From the NCBI GenBank assembly GCA_947034885.2, contig OX344749.2, positions 43,925,682 to 43,989,681 of the forward strand: DNA of 64,000 nt. The letters run 5' to 3'. The notes below the pieces were generated by a model. That model was given only the letters and a program-made list of their open reading frames with translations, was not told the DNA's origin and searched no databases. Each line of letters opens with the position of its first letter. Within the stretch, counting starts at the first letter, position 1. Source of the stretch: Thuidium tamariscinum (taxonomy: Eukaryota > Streptophyta > Bryopsida > Hypnales > Thuidiaceae). Shown here in pieces: positions 60,375 through 64,000 of this stretch. A program made the position numbers and the translations under genes.

Positions 60375-60786
60375 GTAAGTTTCCTGCTTCGGCTTGTTTC
60401 TGGATGCCTGTTTCATTTGAGTTTTGGTTTTGTCACAATTGGGTTTTCTTTTGCAAGTCTGCGTAGTGCTTGTAGAGTTCGATTGCTCTCGTTTCGTCGC
60501 ATTTGGGATCAATGCATGTGTTGCTGCTTCTAGTAAGGTGCCAAAATATGTGGTTGCCGAAGCTTCCGTTTTTGCCGTGACTTTATCAAACATGGATCTC
60601 GTCTTTTCCAACATCTAGTTTTGCTTAGATTTTTCACGTCTCGGAGCATAATTGTCTTCATTTTCGGAAGTGAAAGGTTGCATTCTGGAGCCCGTATTTT
60701 GCGACTAGAATCTGGAAGGTGGCGTAGAAGGATAGTTTGGTCTCTTCCTTCAAGCTTTGAAGATGGTGTATTTTTCACATTTTGCA
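60375..60786 (+). other. Probable intron in the alpha-amylase 5' UTR
   Basis: Donor CCA/GTAAGTTT at 60375 and acceptor CACATTTTGCAG at 60786, 50 bases before the ATG. Leader introns are common in plant genes; no transcript evidence is available. It explains why upstream Mets in frame are not used. Confidence 0.5.
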
Positions 60787-60836
60787 GGTGGTGCTCTGTT
60801 GGAAGTTACACGTATCTGATCGTAGCTTTGGCTACC

Positions 60837-63621
60837 ATGGCCAACTCCGCAGTCCAAGCAACTGGTTGCGTGAGACTTCCGAATACATTCCATCCTGGGA
60901 CTTCACCCAAGGCTAGGACTCACGTACGCGTGTCTCAATCTCTGTCGTCCGCTTCTGCAAGTTTCTATTCCAACAAACGGTTGCAAAGCTCTTGCGCTTC
61001 GTCCCGGACACGAAAAGCTTCCTCTGTTAAATCTGTCTTGGAGGCTGGGAATGCCGCCACCGAGGAAGCTGTGAATACCGTGGAAGAGAGCTTGAAGACG
61101 GCTCCGGAAGCCGTCAAGGAAGGAGCTGAAGCTGTGAAGGAGAAGGTGGAAGGGACGGGGGAGGCTGTGAAAGAAGTTGCGCAAACTGGCAAACTCACTC
61201 GGACACGGAGTCATCACAAACCTCGAGGTGGAAACATCAAAGCAGATCCTCTCCGTGTCATCATGTTCCAGGTACCGAAATGTACTCAACTCTGTCTATT
61301 TGCACTGAAAGATGCGCTCTTGTTCGATTGGCGTGTGGAATTGATCGGAGTTGATGTGTAGACGTTTAGGATATACTGGGAATATGCGTTCCATAGTGTG
61401 TCTTTTTGGAGAGTTCTGTGTGTTGACTGTATGACTGATTCTTAGGAATTATTGACAAGAGTGCAACTACAGAGTGTAGTGTGCCATTGGAGAGAATCGA
61501 GTGTTTTCATAGCGTATGAGGTTGGGAAGAGTGCAATTTGAGAGGGCTGAATGTGCGCTTCGCAATCGTGATTATCCATATATGAAAGTGGCTAAACGAT
61601 CCGTTTGTTCTGCTCTCTGGACGCAGGGCTTCAACTGGGAGTCATGGAAGTCGCCGTCTTGGTACGACGTCCTGGGCAACACCGCGGAAGAATTGGCTGC
61701 AGCCGGCATTACCGATGTTTGGTTTCCTCCATCCAGCCATTCCGTGTCTCCTGAAGGTCAATAGTTTACCTTCAGATTGGTGATAATGTTCTCTTATTAA
61801 GCTTCGTATGGAATTCTCCCCCCAACCATGGTATGAATGTGAAAATTCACGAACTTGTACTGACCGAGTGACGGTGAATTGTGTTGCAGGCTATATGCCA
61901 GGACGTCTCTACGATTTGAACGACTGCAAGTACGGCAACGAGGAGAAGCTTCGGGAGACGATCGACCGCTTCCACAGGGCTGGGGTGCGCTGCATCGCCG
62001 ACATTGTGGTGAACCATCGCTGCGGCGAGGAGCAAGACGAGCGTGGCGAGTGGGTGATTTTCGAAGGTGGCACTCCGGATGATGCTCTGGATTGGGGTCC
62101 ATGGGCTATTGTTGGCGATGATTACCCCTACGGCAACGGAACCGGTAAGCATGCGCGCGTTTCAAAGTTCACATTAGCCCTCTGAAGATTGACATTTTGT
62201 GGCCATTTGGATGGATCACATTGTGAAAAGAATAACTCATGTGAGAAGAGTTCTCCGATCAGCAGAATCAGTGAAAAGCCTTGAATGTGTTGGTCAAAAT
62301 AAAACTAAAATCGGTCGAACGTAAATCCCCACTTCTCCTACTCAAAACTGGAAAGAAGACGTGAGGCTCAATGTGGATTCTTGATCCCTCAGGGGTTTAG
62401 AATACAGTACCGGTTCTTGTTGAATCATATTGCGAAAAGTATAATTCAGGTGTTTGAATCTTTGATCATCAGAATGAGAGAAGAGTACTGTCTCAATTTA
62501 ACTAAAATTGTCCTAGACAGACAGATCCCATGTGATCTCTTAAAAGAGCTTAATCAAACACGAGGCTCCATTTGGGTCTCTTGATCTTGTAAGGTTTGTC
62601 AATCGAGTATGATCATTCTTACAGAAATCCATATGAGCATTGAGCTATGAAATGAACTATTCGTTATTTCCAATGTCCTCCCAGGTGCCCCTGACACAGG
62701 CGACGACTTCGGCGCAGCCCCCGACATCGACCACACCAACGACGTCGTCCAGTCCGATCTCATCAACTGGATGAACTGGATGAAATACAAGATCGGCTTC
62801 GACGGCTGGCGCTTCGATTTCGCCAAAGGCTACGGCGGTTACTTCGTGGGCCGTTACATCCGCAAGACGGAACCTCAATTCTCCGTCGGCGAGTTCTGGA
62901 CCAACATGAACTACGGCAACGACGGCGTGGACTACAACCAGGACAGCCACCGACAGCAACTCGTGGATTGGGTGCACGCCACGGGGCAGAAATCCACCGC
63001 CTTCGATTTCACCACGAAAGGCATCTTGCAGGAGGCTGTGAAAGGGCAGCTGTGGAGATTGAGAGACCCCAACAGCAAGCCACCAGGGTTGATCGGATAT
63101 TGGCCGTCGAAAGCGGTGACATTCCTGGATAATCACGATACGGGGAGTACGCAATCACATTGGCCTTTCCCGGGGGAACATGTGATGCAAGGGTATGCGT
63201 ACATTTTGACGCATCCGGGGAACCCGTGCATTGTGAGTTCTTTTCGAAAACCCAACCTTCAATTCTTTGAGTGAACTTCACATTTTTCTGCTTTTTCATT
63301 TCTTTTCGGGCGTTGGAAACGACTATTGATTGACAGTGACGGTTGCGATTGTGTGTTTCGCAGTTTTACGACCATTTCTTCGACTGGGGACTAAAGGAAG
63401 AGATTTCCACGCTGATTGATGTGAGGAAGCGGAACGACATCAATGCCAAGAGCAAAGTGCACATTTCAATAGCGGAGAACGATGTATACGTTGCAGAAAT
63501 TGATGATCGTGTGGTGCTTAAAATTGGACCTCGGTTCGATATTGGGGACTTGGCTCCCAAAGAGGAAGAGTATAATATTGCGGCAGTGGGAAAAGACTAC
63601 TGCATCTGGGAGAAGAAGTGA
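60837..63621 (+). CDS. Alpha-amylase (GH13), plastid-targeted, with LEA-like linker
   Basis: Five exons: 60837-61271, 61627-61756, 61890-62144, 62685-63232, 63364-63621; 541 residues, all junctions in frame with good GT-AG sites. Start chosen at ACCATGG just after a leader acceptor. Residues 1-65 are Ser/Arg/Lys-rich like a plastid transit peptide. Residues 67-118 are an Ala/Glu/Lys/Val-rich helical repeat. The catalytic barrel starts at [11 protein letters not shown]13 regions: [10 protein letters not shown] (about 224-232), [12 protein letters not shown] with nucleophile D318, III GEFW with acid/base E343, IV FLDNHD with D425. The C-terminal beta domain ends KDYCIWEKK. It hydrolyses internal alpha-1,4 bonds of starch. 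There are no CBM45 starch-binding modules as in AMY3, so this is a short plastid form with an unusual N-terminal extension. Confidence 0.92.
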
Positions 63622-64000
63622 GATTAACTTCGAGTACGAATGTAGTGTTTAGCACAGAATTAGTAGTAATATTCTGTGTCATTTCTTTTCAAGTGTGAAG
63701 GTAGTGTACTCGACGTTTTTATGATACAGTAGACGGTTTGATGAGATATGTCACAGTGGACTACCTGCATCGGGAGATTAGGAGTGAGTGTGACATGCTT
63801 CATCAATCTTCTCACTGCCACATTGAATCTCTTGAAAAAAAACCCGTCGAAATCTCTCATGTAGTAGATCATAATTATGGCAATCTATTATTCGATTAGC
63901 TGAGTACTGAAAGACCATAATTGTATACTACGTCTTGGATTCAGCTGTTGATACAATCTGATTTTCCTCATCTGTTTGCAAGTGAAGCCAGTCGTGTCAG
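63622..64000. other. Alpha-amylase 3' UTR and flank
   Basis: No further gene seen. The minus-strand frame at 63660-63872 has no support. Confidence 0.5.

Noticed and set aside
62657-63154. 165-codon minus-strand frame
   Set aside because: Antisense shadow of alpha-amylase exon 4.

Overview
The window looks like nuclear DNA from a land plant, most likely a non-seed plant such as a bryophyte. That placement is an inference: genes are sparse and carry GT-AG introns, lie in very AT-rich spacer full of short TIR elements, and include plant families (AGP, nsLTP, F-box/LRR, plastid-type alpha-amylase). No bacterial-style operons, rRNA, tRNA or CRISPR were seen. Species cannot be named from the sequence alone.

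Layout: 0.3-1.0 kb, a two-exon arabinogalactan protein gene (-). 2-8.7 kb, AT-rich repeats including a complete hAT-like MITE. 9.1-11.5 kb, a five-exon thymidylate kinase gene (+). 13.7-14.5 kb, a small two-exon single-membrane-span protein (-). 15.9-17.7 kb, a six-exon secretory/type I membrane protein with a JTB-like cysteine module (-). 18-22.7 kb, repeats. 22.7-24.8 and 27.4-29.5 kb, two copies of a chimeric unit: promoter, signal-peptide exon and intron 1 of the JTB-like gene joined to the C-terminal (SRI-like) exons of an unrelated nuclear protein. 29.5-41 kb, repeat desert with a MULE-like element and several CATTAGA-type TIR elements. 43.6-45.4 kb, F-box/LRR gene (+) with a long leader. 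48.3-49.3 kb, frameshifted CCR4-type nuclease pseudogene (+). 50.4-50.9 kb, DIR1-like lipid transfer protein (-). 51-59.9 kb, repeats. 60-63.6 kb, plastid-targeted alpha-amylase (+).

The genes do not form a pathway. The most unusual locus is the chimeric JTB-5'/SRI-3' unit, whose two copies are almost identical in the SRI part but clearly diverged in the JTB-derived part. The second notable theme is the number of short non-autonomous DNA elements whose ends and target duplications can be read directly. Exon boundaries were derived by hand from splice consensus and frame continuity; no alignment or transcript evidence was available.
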